From assembly GCA_021234535.1 (NCBI GenBank), contig CM037838.1, forward strand, positions 6,573,506 through 6,637,505: a stretch of 64,000 nucleotides of DNA, in the 5' to 3' direction. Positions 40,942 to 54,129 of this stretch are shown piece by piece; the first letter of the stretch is position 1, and every line of letters starts with the position of its first letter. The stretch comes from Stichopus chloronotus (taxonomy: Eukaryota; Echinodermata; Holothuroidea; Aspidochirotida; Stichopodidae). The translations under genes were made by a program, and so were the position numbers. The notes beneath the pieces were generated by a model. That model was not told the origin of the DNA. It worked only from the letters and a program-made list of their open reading frames with translations, and did no database searches.

Positions 40942-43900
40942 GTAGGTAGTGAATATACACTAGAATTGTAAAGAAGAATGTGATCAGGTAGGGAAATTGT
41001 TTTCACCATGAAACTCCCTTTCGAAAAGTCTGTTATGTGCATGTCATTCACTGCCTGGATACATATTATCACCTCAAGATGTAGATGGTTGAGTCAAACT
41101 GCATGTAGTTCCCTAACACATGTGGATAGACTGACTGCATTTCTTCTTAACATGCTTGGTCAGCCCTTTGCCATGCCGACACCTGCTTCTAAGTTCAGTT
41201 TTTTTTTTTCTTGTTGATAGAATTCCTTGTAAGTAAGATTTAAAACTTTTCATCCATAGAAAGGTTTGTAATGGCCTGTGCTTCTTTTCGCGGTGTTTAA
41301 TTTTTTCATTATATCTCAAGAGAATGTGTACTCTTTGTTATCCTTCATTTCCATTACCCCTTTTATTTAAATACCGCTCCTGTCAGCTCTATGTGTATGT
41401 TCTAGATACATTATTGGAAGTTACCATGACTCTATACACTGTACTACCCCTTTCACCAGGCACCTTCCCCTGAGGGGGCAAGCTTCTTTTCTCCTGCAGT
41501 GTGTCTGAGTACATATATATATATATATATATATAATGTGTACACAGACACACGCACACACGCCGCTTTGTTTTCCATTCATTCCGAGGACCTCATTGTG
41601 CTTTCTTTTGATTTTTCTTCCTCAACCCTAAACTTAACAATAGACTGTCTATTGTTAATCTTGAGAGGACCGGAGGAATCTATTGAATTTTATACAGAGG
41701 ACCTAAAGTCTATTGCTTTGGCCCTCGATCCCACCCGAAAACAAGGGCACACACACACATGCCTCACATACCCAGCATACCCAACATAACCTTGATTGAC
41801 TTTGATGTTGTGAGGTCTCTTTGTGCACCACTTTAGAGGGACAGTCAGTGCATGAAGATGATAAATGATGGGATGATATGTGATGAAAGTTGTGAACGAA
41901 CTAATCCGCTATCATTAACTTTGCAGTATTAATTTTAAGAAAATATCATCTCCATTGTACTGAACTTAACATCTCATAAAGTGTCAAATTGCACAAAGTG
42001 GATATTGGACTCTCAGAATGTTGTGTACACTATACTGTCTGTTTTTTTTTTAATTTTAAATGTCATTGAAGTCAAGATACATGCACGTGTCAAATTACAA
42101 GAAAGCTGATGTTATGAGCCAAGCATCCGTCAAGATATAATAATGCGACTGGGCCTTGTGACTTCATCGCCGGCCATCAATACATTGTGCAGGCCGTGCA
42201 TGTTGTAGCATCTAGACCATGACATTCTGTCGTGTTACGAGCATGTCCTAGCTGTGTATTACTTCTCAAGATGCATTCAGTTAGTTCCCAAGGCAACATT
42301 TGCCTCTTGAAGGTCAAAGGGATTCTGCTTGGATGAAACATACAAATCTTGAAGGAATAGTTAGAGAGGATTGTTGTTTATCTGAAACTCTTGTCTGCCT
42401 TTGTACAGTTTTCGAAGAATTGATCATGTCTGGTGACATAAAGGTTTATGCCTCGGTGCAAGTTTGGGGCCTAATGATTCAACAATCTTGGAATATGATC
42501 ATTTGTCTTTAATTCCTGTGGCTGTTCTGGCAATGGTGTCTCTTCAGCATTATGATTTGTCCATCAGGATGGAGAAAATGTGCCAAGTATGTTACCAGAG
42601 GGTTGAGCAACACTGCAATTCAATTGATATGGTTGCAATGTCATCATAAGTATGAGATCAATGAACGTCAGTTGGAGATGAATAAAAAACTGGAAATAAC
42701 CCAGTGATATTCTCTGAATTTTCGGCTAGTAGTGTAAGTAATGAATTTAATGTTTTTTATCATTGGGTGACGTGATGGTCAATGCAGTATCTGTTCTTGT
42801 TATGGATATAATAGTGTCCATACTTCCAGCAAGTGTATCACTTCCTTCACATTCATGGTCTTAATGCCAAGAGCTCAACACTCAATCTCTCTCTGCTATT
42901 ACCATATATCTCTATCTTTGTGACATTGCAATTGCATCCATGATCCAACATATAGTGATATATCCAATAATACTTGCATGAAAGAAGCCTTGGATAACTT
43001 TTTATGCATTTAATATAATTGCAACACACAACTTACCTGTTTCAGAATGCAGATATGACATCTGAAGTAAATTTCAAATTAGTCACTGAATTGTTGTTCA
43101 GTATACTCTACTTGCATGTTTACAATTGAATCTTACCAGTGGGTTATTGACACCTTCCTCAGCAAGGTTTTAATTGTCATATGTAATGCATTACATTTTT
43201 TTTGTCACCTTTAGGGAATGCATTTTTTGTTTTTGCAAAATGAAATCTTTGTGTGATTTTCACATATCGGTCATGTTGGAAGTATTGTACTCAAGAGGAA
43301 ACCGTAAAAAAAAACAACATCCAACCATTTGGAAAAAAAAAACTGACTTGTTTGTGCATAACCAATTAAATTCCACCAAATGTCTGCAAAGACTGGGATG
43401 AGCATCGATTGACCCTTAGCAACCAGTCCAATGGAGTTTTTTAATTGAACTCGTGTCCATTAAAGTGGTAGAAAACAGGTCAGAGAAAAATTGGTTGATT
43501 GAAATGAGAGTTAATTTTGAGGTTTGACCTCCAGGGGGAATCTTTCATGAACAGCATGCCATTACTTCAATACCTTATGTATGGAGGACATGAGCAGGGA
43601 AGAGGTAGATTTAATTTTTTTTTTTTTTTGTGGGAAGTCCTGTGTGACCTTGTCACAGGTACAGCCACAATTCATTGCATTAAAAGAACTTCTGGTGGAG
43701 CATAAAAATGAAGCCATTTTAGGTAGTATTAAGGTTTGCACATTTAAGACTGGATGGGATGAATGAACATCAAGGTGAAGGACAAACTATTTAATGATGG
43801 AAAGCAAGAATGTATACAGAAGTCATCATGTGGATAAACCAGCAACCGAGCTAATGTGGATTGCATGCTTCACATAGTTCTCAACCCATACATCAGGTTT

Positions 43901-44963
43901 TCTTAATTAGAAACTTTTTAGAATTGACAGTGTATGTGGGTTGTTTCTGTTGAAGTATAACATTGTGTATTTCTGTCTGTTCATTAGTTAAAGTTGTGAT
44001 TACTTGAAAAAGTCTATTAGTAAAAAGCAGCCTTGTTTGTGAAACAGACTAACAGGCACTAAATTCCCATTAGCAGCTCATTTCAGTGAGTATTTTTTTG
44101 TTCCAAATAAATTATCATAAATTAATTCCATGCAGCAATTTGAAATGTTGCAATAATTAAGTGGCACTGCCATCAACATTCCTTTTCCAATATCATTTAA
44201 CAAGTTGTACTGCTGTCCATGATGTCCTATGCATTATCTGCTTTAGGCATGCTTCTCATTTTCCAGAAGCTGTGTTTCTTGATTCATGTTGAGTGGTTGG
44301 CTACACAGTTGAGCTGTAGCAATTACAATCGTACTGTTAACCAGGGAACTGCTAGAATGTCCCAGAGTAACCTGGCACAGGAACATTCATTCACAGTTAG
44401 TGGTTGCCTTTTGCAGGACACCATTTTGTGCTTTTATATCATCACTTCTGCATAGCAGTTGTATACCGTTTGAGAGTTAGAAATATATGCTGCTCTGAAA
44501 AAGATTCAGGAATAAATTACGACCATATTTCATTTAAATAAATTGATACATATTTAACACTCTCAAGGTGTGCATTGGCAAGTGGAAGTCATTTCAGAGT
44601 GGCTTTTTAATTTTATTTTCCTTTTTTAAATTTAGCACTCTTGTTGCCTTTACCCTGGCCAGTTCAGTGATACGTAAACACCAAACTTGCTGTGACTGTT
44701 TTTCTTTTGTCTCTTCCCCTCAATACTCAAGTATTCAGAATTGGGCCATCCTCTATATTTTTTTCTGTTATTTCCACGATATAGGTTTAGTTCCACAGTA
44801 AGTTTGAAGATCAGGAAAAACATAGGAAACTTAGGACATGTCTTTTGTGCTGATGCAGATGTAATGAACATTTTAATGATTAATTTTGTTCCCTTGAAGT
44901 TTTACTTCAGTAGAATTGTTGTTACCATTGAACCTTAATCTTACGAGTTTGTTTCTCTCACAG
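40942..44963 (+). other. Intron D-E (4.0 kb)
   Basis: Begins gtaggt, ends ctcacag. It holds an AT microsatellite at 41512-41535 and poly-T tracts near 43310 and 43610. No coding segment or transposon end is recognised. Confidence 0.75.
41512..41535. repeat. AT microsatellite
   Basis: Uninterrupted AT dinucleotide run. Confidence 0.9.
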
Positions 44964-45085
44964 ACATCTAGTAAATTTGAAGAAAGAATGGCCGAAAGAG
45001 TGACAAACCCAGCTGAAACACCAGGATACCCAGAGTCACCATTGGCGTATGATGCTGTATGGGCCCTGGCCCTAGCCCTTAACAA
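44964..45085 (+). CDS. GABBR1: GABBR1-like exon E: VFT domain, hinge side
   Basis: 40 codons plus 2 nt, starting TSSKFEERMAERV and running through PLAYDAVWALALALN. The acceptor is ctcacag and the donor gtaaga. Glu at 45033-45035 in PESPLAYD corresponds to GB1b Glu349, which binds the amino group of GABA. With the five residues in the previous exons, all ligand contacts inside the window are conserved, so a functional orthosteric site is likely. The linker before it (NPAETPGY) is somewhat shorter than in vertebrates. Confidence 0.94.
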
Positions 45086-45459
45086 GTAAGACACGGTTAC
45101 TGTTCCTGGACATAATTCAGTTTGTGACATAATGAGTCACCTGTGTTTGCACCTGGGACCCAACCCACAATATCAGGCCTAGTTTTAAAATTTCTGTACA
45201 GATTTGAAGATTCCCTAATGTACATTTCACATCTGACAAAGAAAAATTAAAATGTTACTGTTTCCTCATTTGTAACACTTCATTGTGATGATCAAGATTA
45301 ATATATGCACACCATATATTTTATGCAACTTTCCCTGTTGCAACATTTAATGAGTAACTGCACCAGTGACAATTAATTACAATCTATTCATTCAACGTAA
45401 TTAAAACAATTTGTATTTCTTCAAAGTGGTGACAATTTATGTGTTTCACATTTCCATGT

Positions 45460-45930
45460 GCAGCAATTACTCATCCAGTGTGGATGAAGTCTGTGGTCCT
45501 GTTGTGGCATGTGTAATCCATACTCACATGGTATGGTCATACACGAGTAATATGTTCCATGCTTATCCACACTGGATATATATTGAGTATAGGCTTAAAT
45601 GTAGGTCAGGTTATACACATTTAGTGTAGCTATAGTCGTAATAACAGCAGTGATATGCAGAACATGTAATTCCTTGGAGTGGACACATTTGTGTGGTGTG
45701 TACAGTGCTCATTTAGTGTATATGTATATGGATGTTGAGTAAAGGTCTAAATTTGGGTCATCAGAAGTATGTAAACACACTTACTGTGGATACAGTCTGT
45801 AGTACCAAATGTATCATATAGAACCCATTCTAGCATGGTGTGGACACATTTACATGGTAAATATGTCCCATGCTCATCCAGTGTGGATGTATATTGAGTG
45901 TTGGTTCATATGTAAGTCATTTTCGCTATA
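45460..45930. repeat. ~155-bp degenerate tandem repeat, three copies
   Basis: Blocks of the form 'tatgttccatgct...atccacactggat...tattgagt...aaatgtaggtca' recur at about 45548, 45701 and 45858. Similarity is partial. Confidence 0.6.
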
Positions 45931-47634
45931 TTCATGTGAGTGTTCTTGTCATCTTGTGTAATGTAATGTTTTACATGCAATGTAATCTTGTTTGATTTTT
46001 AAACATTGCCGAAGTAGCAAAGGTGCAGTAATGCAATTGATGAAATTAGTTTTCCGGATCTCAAGTTTCCTTTGCCTACGCACTCATCAGGGACTGACAC
46101 TTACAATGTGTGACTGTATTGTCCTGCGGTTTTCTTTTTTTTTTATCATTCAATCAAACAACTTCGTGTTAAAGACAGTATAATCAAATATTCAGAGTCA
46201 ACCTCTTCAAGTTCACAGGACTTTTGTGTGATATCTCTGAAAGCCTGACCCCAGGGTGGTTGGATTTACACATTTTGTCATTTTCCTTCCGACAAAAAGA
46301 TTTTCGCAGGTTACTGCCATTGGTTTGGTCAAATTTGACACTTAGGTAATCTCCCAGGATAACTGACAGTGAGTAGGTTTACATGGTATTACAGAGTTGC
46401 AGAGGAAGTTACTGTTGCCTGAAGAGGGAGATTTATCGTACTTATCAAATGAAACTAGGAGGAATAATGTAATGTAATTCAGTGTGTTAGGATGTGTTCT
46501 TTTAAAGTCAGCCTGCAGCTAAGATTGTAATTCACACTCAAAGCTCTTTTCTTGATCCACAAGAAAATGATGCTTGCTGGAAGCTGTTTCAAATCTTTTT
46601 CAATTAGGATTTGGTTTCTGCTGTTGTCGAACAGAAGAAGACTCAGGATGTGAGTCAGTGACTTATTTCTCCTGGTGGGAATCTTAATTTGTATGAAAGC
46701 AGCAATAAAAATCCTGCCAATAGCAGTGAAAACGAACAAATGGATGAACAAACAAATGAAAAGTCAGTCAAACAGGGGTCAAAGCTCGTCACTGTATTTA
46801 GATGCTTTTATGTTAACATGTATCACCTTGAAATTATTTGGCTTGCTTTGTGATTGTTCATATCTCATTGGAATATATATTTACAGACTGGAAACTGAAG
46901 ATTAGAGACAAGAGTGTAAGATTTTGAGAAACACAGGACAAAAATCACAAACAGCATGGAACAGTTCAAAAAATGAAAAAGACTGAGAAGATAAAAACAA
47001 AAAAGATTGTTAGAAATTAACAGCATCAGAATGTACAGCAACGTCAGTATTTTCCCATCATTTTTTCGAATGAATCTCTTGTGATTTGAGTACCATCCAA
47101 ACTTTATAACCCATCCAAGAGTGTACACACTGTGAACAAAGGTAAGAGTGTCATGTCCATCACATTTATTTTATAATGCATAATTTCCCAGTGATTATTT
47201 CTGCAGTATTCCAAGTGAACAGTACAGATTTGAACAGTGCAGAGTTTCACAGGGAATTCTAGCTTTTTAAAATAGAAAGTTTCTTTTACAAAACGTAAAT
47301 CAATTCAAATTTAGAAACAGGAAGAGAAAATGGAATTCATCATTTTCAGAGAAAGCATTTAAAATATTGCCTTGTCCTGTAGACACATATTACAGTGCAG
47401 TACTAGACAGTTTCATGGGTTTCCATCTGAAGGAGAATAATTTCATAGGCAGATATTTATCAAAATCCTCCTCTAAGACACACATCAAAATCTGCTTGCT
47501 TAATTATGTTTCAAATTTGAAACAATTTGGTTTAAATAGTGTGACCTTGGCAAGTAACATACATTATTTAATTTGATGTTTCTGTCCTGCATTAGTGGGA
47601 TAATTGTGTCTCTATCATAATGTGTGCTCCACCC

Positions 47635-47716
47635 TGGAAATCATGTCACTGGAAGGATCAATGCACAAAATTGTCTGGAAATCATGTCATTGGAAGGATC
47701 AATGTACAAAATTGTC
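47635..47716. repeat. 41-bp direct repeat, two copies
   Basis: Two adjacent copies beginning tggaaatcatgtca and ending caaaattgtc, differing by about two bases. Confidence 0.95.
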
Positions 47717-47859
47717 TGTAAAGCCTTGAATCCTTTTATATCACTTGTATAGAGGTCGTTTTGGATCAGTGCATATGGAGTCATTGTTTGTCTAATGATT
47801 ATTTTGGTATCTTATTATTACGATATTCAAAAATTTTTGTTTCTTTGTTTATTTTGTAG

Positions 47860-47977
47860 AACTATGAACAAGTTAGCTCCAAGGAACCTCCGACTAGAAG
47901 ATTACACTTACAATAATCAAGAAATATTCTCTGAAATTCACGAGTCACTGGAGTCGTCAAATTTTGAGGGTTTGTCA
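47860..47977 (+). CDS. GABBR1: GABBR1-like exon F: VFT domain
   Basis: One nt completes the Lys codon from the previous exon, then 39 codons follow: TMNKLAPRNLRLEDYTYNNQ to SLESSNFEGLS. The acceptor is attttgtag and the donor gtaagt. RLEDYTYNNQ and SSNFEG match the vertebrate LEDFNYNNQ and SSSFEG motifs. The region between the conserved ALN and RLED lacks the glycine-rich loop of vertebrates, so the product is a few residues shorter here. The exon ends in phase 0. Confidence 0.92.
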
Positions 47978-48009
47978 GTAAGTTCCAAGTCATCCTTGTG
48001 TAGATTTAA

Positions 48010-48043
48010 TTGACTGATTGATTGATTGATCGATTGATCGATC
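48010..48043. repeat. TGAT microsatellite
   Basis: Run of TGAT tetranucleotides with CGAT variants just after the exon F donor. Confidence 0.85.
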
Positions 48044-48303
48044 TCAACTTTGTTAAGACCATTGCGATTTTTACACAAAGAAAAAATAAAATAAAATGTG
48101 AGATCAGTATACTGTGTAACAAAGACTTAAATAAGCAACATTAACATCAATATGTATATAAAAGACAATGGTCAAAAGGGGGTTCAAAGAGGCAAAAAAG
48201 CTTACTTTTGGTGCCCTTTCAAGACAGTAAATATACCATTGTTTATCTTGAATTGTAAGTATCATTGTTCAAAACGATTGGCTTTAATATTTAAAGACAA
48301 AAA

Positions 48304-48531
48304 CTCATCACCCCAGACAGTTTCAATTCTCCCAACCACCTACCTCTAGTCCCTCCCTCAGCCTGTCTTAAATTCCTCCACATGTGTAATCAAAACAATG
48401 GATCCCTGTGTGCGCCATGTAATACAAGCTGCTCTGCATCTTTCGAATTTGCTGTCAATCTAAGAGTACTGTAACTTAGGACCAGTTGAGAATTTTCCTT
48501 TCCAGGAGGTAAAAATATAGCTTAGGGTGAT
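48304..48531 (+). mobile_element. ~230-bp inverted-repeat element, copy A
   Basis: The left end is ctcatcaccccagacagt and the right end gcttagggtgatgc, so the termini are short inverted repeats (catcacccc). The interior (cagtttcaattctccca, cacatgtgtaatcaaaacaa) is found in the opposite orientation in copy B at 50687-50913. No coding capacity; consistent with a MITE. Confidence 0.65.
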
Positions 48532-49405
48532 GCAATACAGCCTTTAATAGTGCATATAAGTCAACAAGATCAGTTGCAGTTTATTTGATGACAAGAGCCA
48601 GTAGATTATTCTATTTTGATTGATAGACACTAAATGTCCACGCTCATACTTGCCTGGTGATGAGAAGAAATTTTTGCATACATCTGGACAGTTCCCCAAG
48701 ATGAATTTAATGTTAAGTGGCTAATGGCAATAGCCACCTTACTCACACCATCACAGTTAAAAACTACAAGAACATCACAAAAGTGTACCCACAATTTTAT
48801 GAAATACCATAGTTTGTCTTGTTTATACGCTGGTACGGTACTTTTTTCTCAAAAAAAGAAACTTTTCGCAATATGCATCATTAAAGTGTAAAAATGGTAA
48901 CAGATTTATATAAATGAGAGCGGTGCTGTTTCACAATGATGTGCATTCCTATGATTTAGGATTGTTCAAGCAAACTCGTGGGAGCATCAGTTGCACTCAT
49001 TTCCACTTTGACATTTAAAAAGCCATGGCCTGAAATGTACACAAATGTTTGCATCTGAAAGTTTGGGTTGCATTGGTAAATGCATCAATAGTACAACTGT
49101 GAAATCAAGTGACTCCATAATTGTATTTTCATTTATAGTATATAAAAAATATACCTATAGTTTGCCAGTGAATATTGCCAATCATTTAACATACAACTCT
49201 TTAATGACTTAGTTTTCCTCTTTGTTTGCTCCTCCCCCACCTTCCCATTTATTATTGATGTGATTCATATTTTCCACTTCACTATTTGTTTGTCCAAAGC
49301 TGTTAATAGCTGTTAATTTGCAGCTAGAAATAAAAAAAAGTCTCAAATTTTTCAGAGAATTTCTCAAGCATTATGTTTTAATCTCTATTTTTTTTTCTTT
49401 CCTAG

Positions 49406-49469
49406 GGTACTGTAGCATTTTCCAGTACTGGAGACAGGTTAGCATGGACACAGATAGAGCAAATGAGAA
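49406..49469 (+). CDS. GABBR1: GABBR1-like exon G: VFT domain (small exon)
   Basis: A 64-nt exon: 21 codons (GTVAFSSTGDRLAWTQIEQM plus Arg) and 1 nt of the next codon. The acceptor is a long pyrimidine tract ending in cctag, the donor gtaagt. It corresponds to the family segment G-x-V-x-F-x-x-x-G-x-R-x-A-W-T-x-I-E-Q. It is too short to show up as an open reading frame on its own and was found by continuing the receptor alignment. Confidence 0.92.
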
Positions 49470-50686
49470 GTAAGTAGACGATACCCGAAAAGTAATCTTT
49501 CCAAATTTGATCCTATATCTGCAACAGCCGTTGTGACAGTCAAGCTCTCAGTGTTGGCTTTAATCAGCTGCTGAGCTTCGACGAGGATTTTTCATCCTCT
49601 ATCCTCAGAGAGATACATCATCCCATCGCTGGGGTAAAACCAGATGCTACAGTGGTTATATTTCGGCATTAATGATCCTCGAGTTTGAAGCAACCAATGT
49701 GCGGTCTTATTCTTTGGGTCTTTTTTTTTTTAGTAAAAATTTATCTACTTTCACAGCTAGTTAAGTAATTAACAATTCAAGAGTATTTTGTAGATGTATT
49801 CTGAACTGTAAGCGAGGAAGCATCACAATGGCAAGTGTTACTCAAAGTATGGTCGTCATGGCGATCAGGGGTTCCTCTTTGGTTCCTCTCTGGTGGTAGG
49901 ATTGTCACAATGCAAAAAATGTGCCTAACTCAAATTTGACTCAGACTTGATTCGACGTGGGGGCAGCAGCATCCTCAAAATGAGATGTTGAAGTGGAAAT
50001 TGTAGGCAATGATTGTGGAGATTGAATTCTAAAATTAGAATTGAGCACATTCTTGGTTCTTGACCTGAGGGTTAGTTACTGGCCTGGGGGGATAACTACC
50101 ACTTGGGTGTAATTTTTGTATCTTGTGGCGGTAGTGATTGCTGATATGTTACAATATCTTTTACCTAAATTATTGTAGTTCTGTAAGATTACTCCCGCGT
50201 GTGACGTTCTGAAATTGGAGTGACTGTACAGAACAGTAGTGCAGTGGTTGTCGTTTTGTTTTTGCCATTCATTGACCACCGGCAATCCCTTCACTGTGAA
50301 TGTCAATCATAGAGAAACCTGTTTTTGATAAATTTTTTAAATGGGGGGACCTAGGGTGGCTGATTGAAAATTCAATCAAATCAATTGTAATCAGGGATTT
50401 ATGCATATGAGGTAGGGTTTATTGAGTCAAACACCAAATGAAAAAAAGGTCCCTTGATCATGAAATGCAGGTCAAGAATGTGAACTCACCTTACATTGAA
50501 AAATAACTGATAGTTTGTTACCCCAAACTGGTAAAAATGTGTGCTTATCAAAGGATATGTAAGTGTAAAAAACAATGTCCAAAATTATGATTAAAAGTTA
50601 TTTTACCAATTGCAGATAGAAGTATAAGCACATTGTTTTAATCCACCTTAACATTGTTGATAAATAGGCTGTTTTTAAAGGCAGCA

Positions 50687-50913
50687 ACTCATCACCCCAA
50701 AATATATTTATGGCTTCCAGGTAGCAGAATTCTCAATTGGTTCTACTCTTTAATTGAAAATAAATTCAAAAGATGCAAAGTAGCTCATATTACATAGCGT
50801 ACACAAGGATCCATTGTTTTGATTTCACATGTGGAGTAATCTTAGACAGGCTGTGGGTGGGTCTAGACGTAAGTGATTGGGAGAATTGAAACTGTCTGGG
50901 GTGATCAGTTTTC
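50687..50913 (-). mobile_element. ~230-bp inverted-repeat element, copy B
   Basis: Reverse-complement relative of copy A. Starts caactcatcacccc and ends ctggggtgatcagt. Shared inner blocks read aaggatccattgttttgatt and gggagaattgaaactgtctg on the + strand. Confidence 0.65.
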
Positions 50914-53149
50914 GTATTTAATTTTTTCTTTTTGTGCTCTTTTGCTGCACTGCAGATTGCTCAATCTCAGCAGTTTAGTCTGCTGTCTCGATGTTTCCTT
51001 TAACTTTCTAATTCTGACATGATTCCCATCAGGTGGCATTTAGCATTTGCCAGTCCCATGGATGACATCAGTGTTACCTCACAGAATGTTCTATTTACTC
51101 TTCTCTGAGTTGCTGTTTGAATGGTTGATCTGAAGACAACAACCAGCAGTATAGCAAGAATCTTTTTTTTTTCTCCATTGGTTGTGTAAAGCTCTCGAGG
51201 TGAATTGAACTTTGGTATTCCAGAATGCACATTTTCTGGGGCTAAATCTGACAGGTGTTCTTTATGCAACATTATATGTCATAACAAAATAAAAAGAACA
51301 TCTATGCGATAGCAGCGGAGTTGTTTTTTTGACGAGGAGATGATGTTGATGACAATTTTGCTGCAACGTGTACAAATTTCTGCCTTCAACAGTTTAATTT
51401 GAAGGATGGCAAATTGTGCTGGAAAATTTGAAAGTGACGAGAACACACTATTTACAGTTGAATAAATTGGGAGTTGTGCCCACGTGAAGTGTGCGTCGTA
51501 TTTTCTGGTTACTTGCAGAGGATGTTAGTTAATACATTGCAGTGGCTAATGTGTAGGCCTATGGTATGACTTCAGATAGGTAGCTGATGACCCTAAAGTT
51601 AACAGAATTATGTAAGTATTACATAGATATGAGGATGTATCATTATGAGGTACAAGTATAGTTTGGGGATGGTGACTGCTGATTGCAACAGCATGATGAC
51701 CACAGCTAAGCAAACACTGTACACCACTTTTTGCTGACTCCAGATGATGTTATGACCACTGGTCACTGACTACAAATTGAATAAAATGTTATGACAAGGT
51801 ATTTATTTACTGACCTAAATTAAGTAAATATGAGCACTAATGACTTCCTTTCTTCAGCTAGATTCATCCATTGTGAATAATAAGTATTGATTTAATTTGG
51901 TAAGGTAAAGAGGAGGATTCTGAGTTGAGGCTGTAGAAATGCAAAAAGTATAATGTTGTTTAGAATCAAGAAAACATGGCAATATGCAAATGTTGGAGAG
52001 TCATAAAATGATGCAATTGATGCAATGATGCAATTGGCTTGTGAAAGTGAATCGGCTAGTCGTGTGTGAAAATCAGTTTACAGCCTTTTACAGCTGCAAC
52101 ATTTGGAATGACATCGGACATGTTGGAGTGATGTATTTTACCAGCATATTGTAACAAGTTGTGACTTTTTTTGAGCTTATTTTGTCTGATCGAACATATT
52201 AAAAAGTTTGATAAATGTTAATTTGATGGAGCTTCTTTCAAGCATTAACATATTTCCTGAAGTCTAGCTTATTTTCAGCTATTATAAAGGTCAATAATAG
52301 ACAAAGCATTACAGTATTTCCAATATTTTGTATTATTAATCCCATGGGTCACATATTTAATAAATCCATTATAGAGTAAAATTCAATTTCCTTCAAATTT
52401 TAAGGCCCTTTAAGCTAATTCTCATCTTCTTAACCTGGTTGTTGTAAAACCATTTTTTCACCCATCTCAGTTCGAATGTGGAATTTTGCAACTTAATTGC
52501 CACATATATATAAATTTGTGGCACACATGAGAGTAACAAAGAGGGAAAACTTGATACCCTGCTGGTGAAAGTAAATTGCATTTTCATTTTAATTTATAGC
52601 CACAATTGGTATGCATACTTATGTACCCTGGAGGCACAGAGACAACCATGGTTATAAAGCGAGGGTAGTTTATTCTTTGTTCCTGACTTAGCTATGACAT
52701 GACATGAATTAATTCTTCTATAACATTGTTCCATCATTTAAGGTAGAGAGATTTCTTGGAAAATGCTTGAAATTGATGTAAATATACTGTAAGCAAGTAT
52801 CCATGCAGTACAGAAACTGGAATCTTTTTTTTTTTACTTCAATGAAACAGTACATATAGCAAGTTTGTCCTCAAACTGTCGTTTAGTTGTTAAAATATTC
52901 TAAGAATTTGTTGTACAGCAATGTGTGCCTTTTCATTGTTTGATAAAGTGCATGTTGAACTAGCTGTTTTGATGCCAAGTGAACGTGTGATATTAAAACA
53001 TGGATTGAACGTGATCAGGGAGGTACATGATCACAGTGTTCCTACATGTTATGACAGTGATGGGTATACGATTGCAGTTTATCTAAAAATGAAAGCTTAT
53101 GTATGTTGATTGCATCGTTACATATTTAATCTGATATAAGGTTATGCAA

Positions 53150-53600
53150 TAAAGTGTTAGGCATGGTTGCTTGTGTGTGGTATGGTATGGTCCCTTGTAT
53201 AATGTGGTATGGCATGGCAATAAGTAGTATGTGATGTGGTTGCTGGTATGATGATATAGTCAGTGCTATGTAATAGTTGGTGGTATGTGGTGTGGTTGCC
53301 TGTGTGGTATACTCAATGGTACCATGGTATGTGGGTTATTATATATATATATATATATATATATGCTATATATGCTATATATGCTATATATGCTATATAT
53401 GCTATATATGCTAGTATAGTGATATAACATAGTGTCATGACTTGGTATGTGGTATGGTCACTGGTATGTGGTACAGTTGCTGAGATCATGTGGTATGATT
53501 ATTGATATGGTGGTACATGATATGTTTGTTGGTATGTTGTATGGTCATTGGCATAGTGGTATATGGTCGCTGTACGTACTATGGTTCACATACATCATGA
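53150..53600. repeat. ggtatg-type degenerate repeat with AT/gctatatat core
   Basis: Short units such as tggtatgtggtatggt recur through the region. In the middle (about 53339-53411) lies an AT run followed by six copies of the 9-bp unit gctatatat. Confidence 0.8.
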
Positions 53601-53939
53601 AATGCAATGAGTGGCCAATCCAAAATCCGCAGTTCATCTAGGTACATGGGCTTAAATGGTATACACCCTGATGTATCTACATCATGAAAGGCTTCTTCTG
53701 CTGAGGAGAGGAGGAAAGGGTAAAGCAAATGTGATACACCTATTGATGGATGAAAAAGAAACTACAAAAAGTAGCTAAAAGTTCAAGGATGTGAGAGTTA
53801 GATACTTTATGTTGTTGCGTAACCTTTGCAAAGTATTATCGTGAGACATATAGGATAAGATGTCAAGGTACAAGTCTGTTGAAGTGCTGTCATATGGGAG
53901 TCATAATTGAAAACATCAATGTTTGACTGGTCTCCGCAG

Positions 53940-54023
53940 ATGGCACCTACGTCAAGATTGGCTACTACTCAGACACCACTGATGAGTTGAAAATGTTGCA
54001 TGAAGATGAAGAAATATTTCCAT
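53940..54023 (+). CDS. GABBR1: GABBR1-like exon H: end of VFT domain
   Basis: 84 nt: 2 nt completing Asn, then 27 codons, GTYVKIGYYSDTTDELKML to EDEEIFP, and 1 nt left over. The acceptor is ctccgcag and the donor gtaagt. KIGYYSDTTDEL aligns with KIGYYDSTKDDL of vertebrates. The split Asn codon creates an N-G-T glycosylation sequon. The acidic run HEDEE differs from the WSKTD of vertebrates and lies in the poorly conserved stretch before the stalk. Confidence 0.92.
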
Positions 54024-54129
54024 GTAAGTGTAATAGCAGTGTCCTTACGTACTGATCTTCATGTATCCACTGACTCGCAATTGGGCACTAATTGCATTGG
54101 GCAGTGACTGCAATACACACTTCATGACC

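Larger units (their letters stand above)
45086..47859 (+). other. Intron E-F (2.8 kb)
   Basis: Begins gtaaga and ends ttgtag. It contains the ~155-bp degenerate repeat (45460-45930) and a two-copy 41-bp repeat (47635-47716). Otherwise nothing is recognisable. Confidence 0.75.
47978..49405 (+). other. Intron F-G (1.4 kb)
   Basis: Begins gtaagt, ends cctag after a T-rich tract. It contains a GATT microsatellite and one copy of the ~230-bp inverted-repeat element (48304-48531). Confidence 0.75.
49470..53939 (+). other. Intron G-H (4.5 kb)
   Basis: Begins gtaagt, ends ctccgcag. It contains the second copy of the ~230-bp element, and near its 3' end a ggtatg-rich degenerate repeat and an AT-rich microsatellite. 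No coding segment is recognised. Confidence 0.75.
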
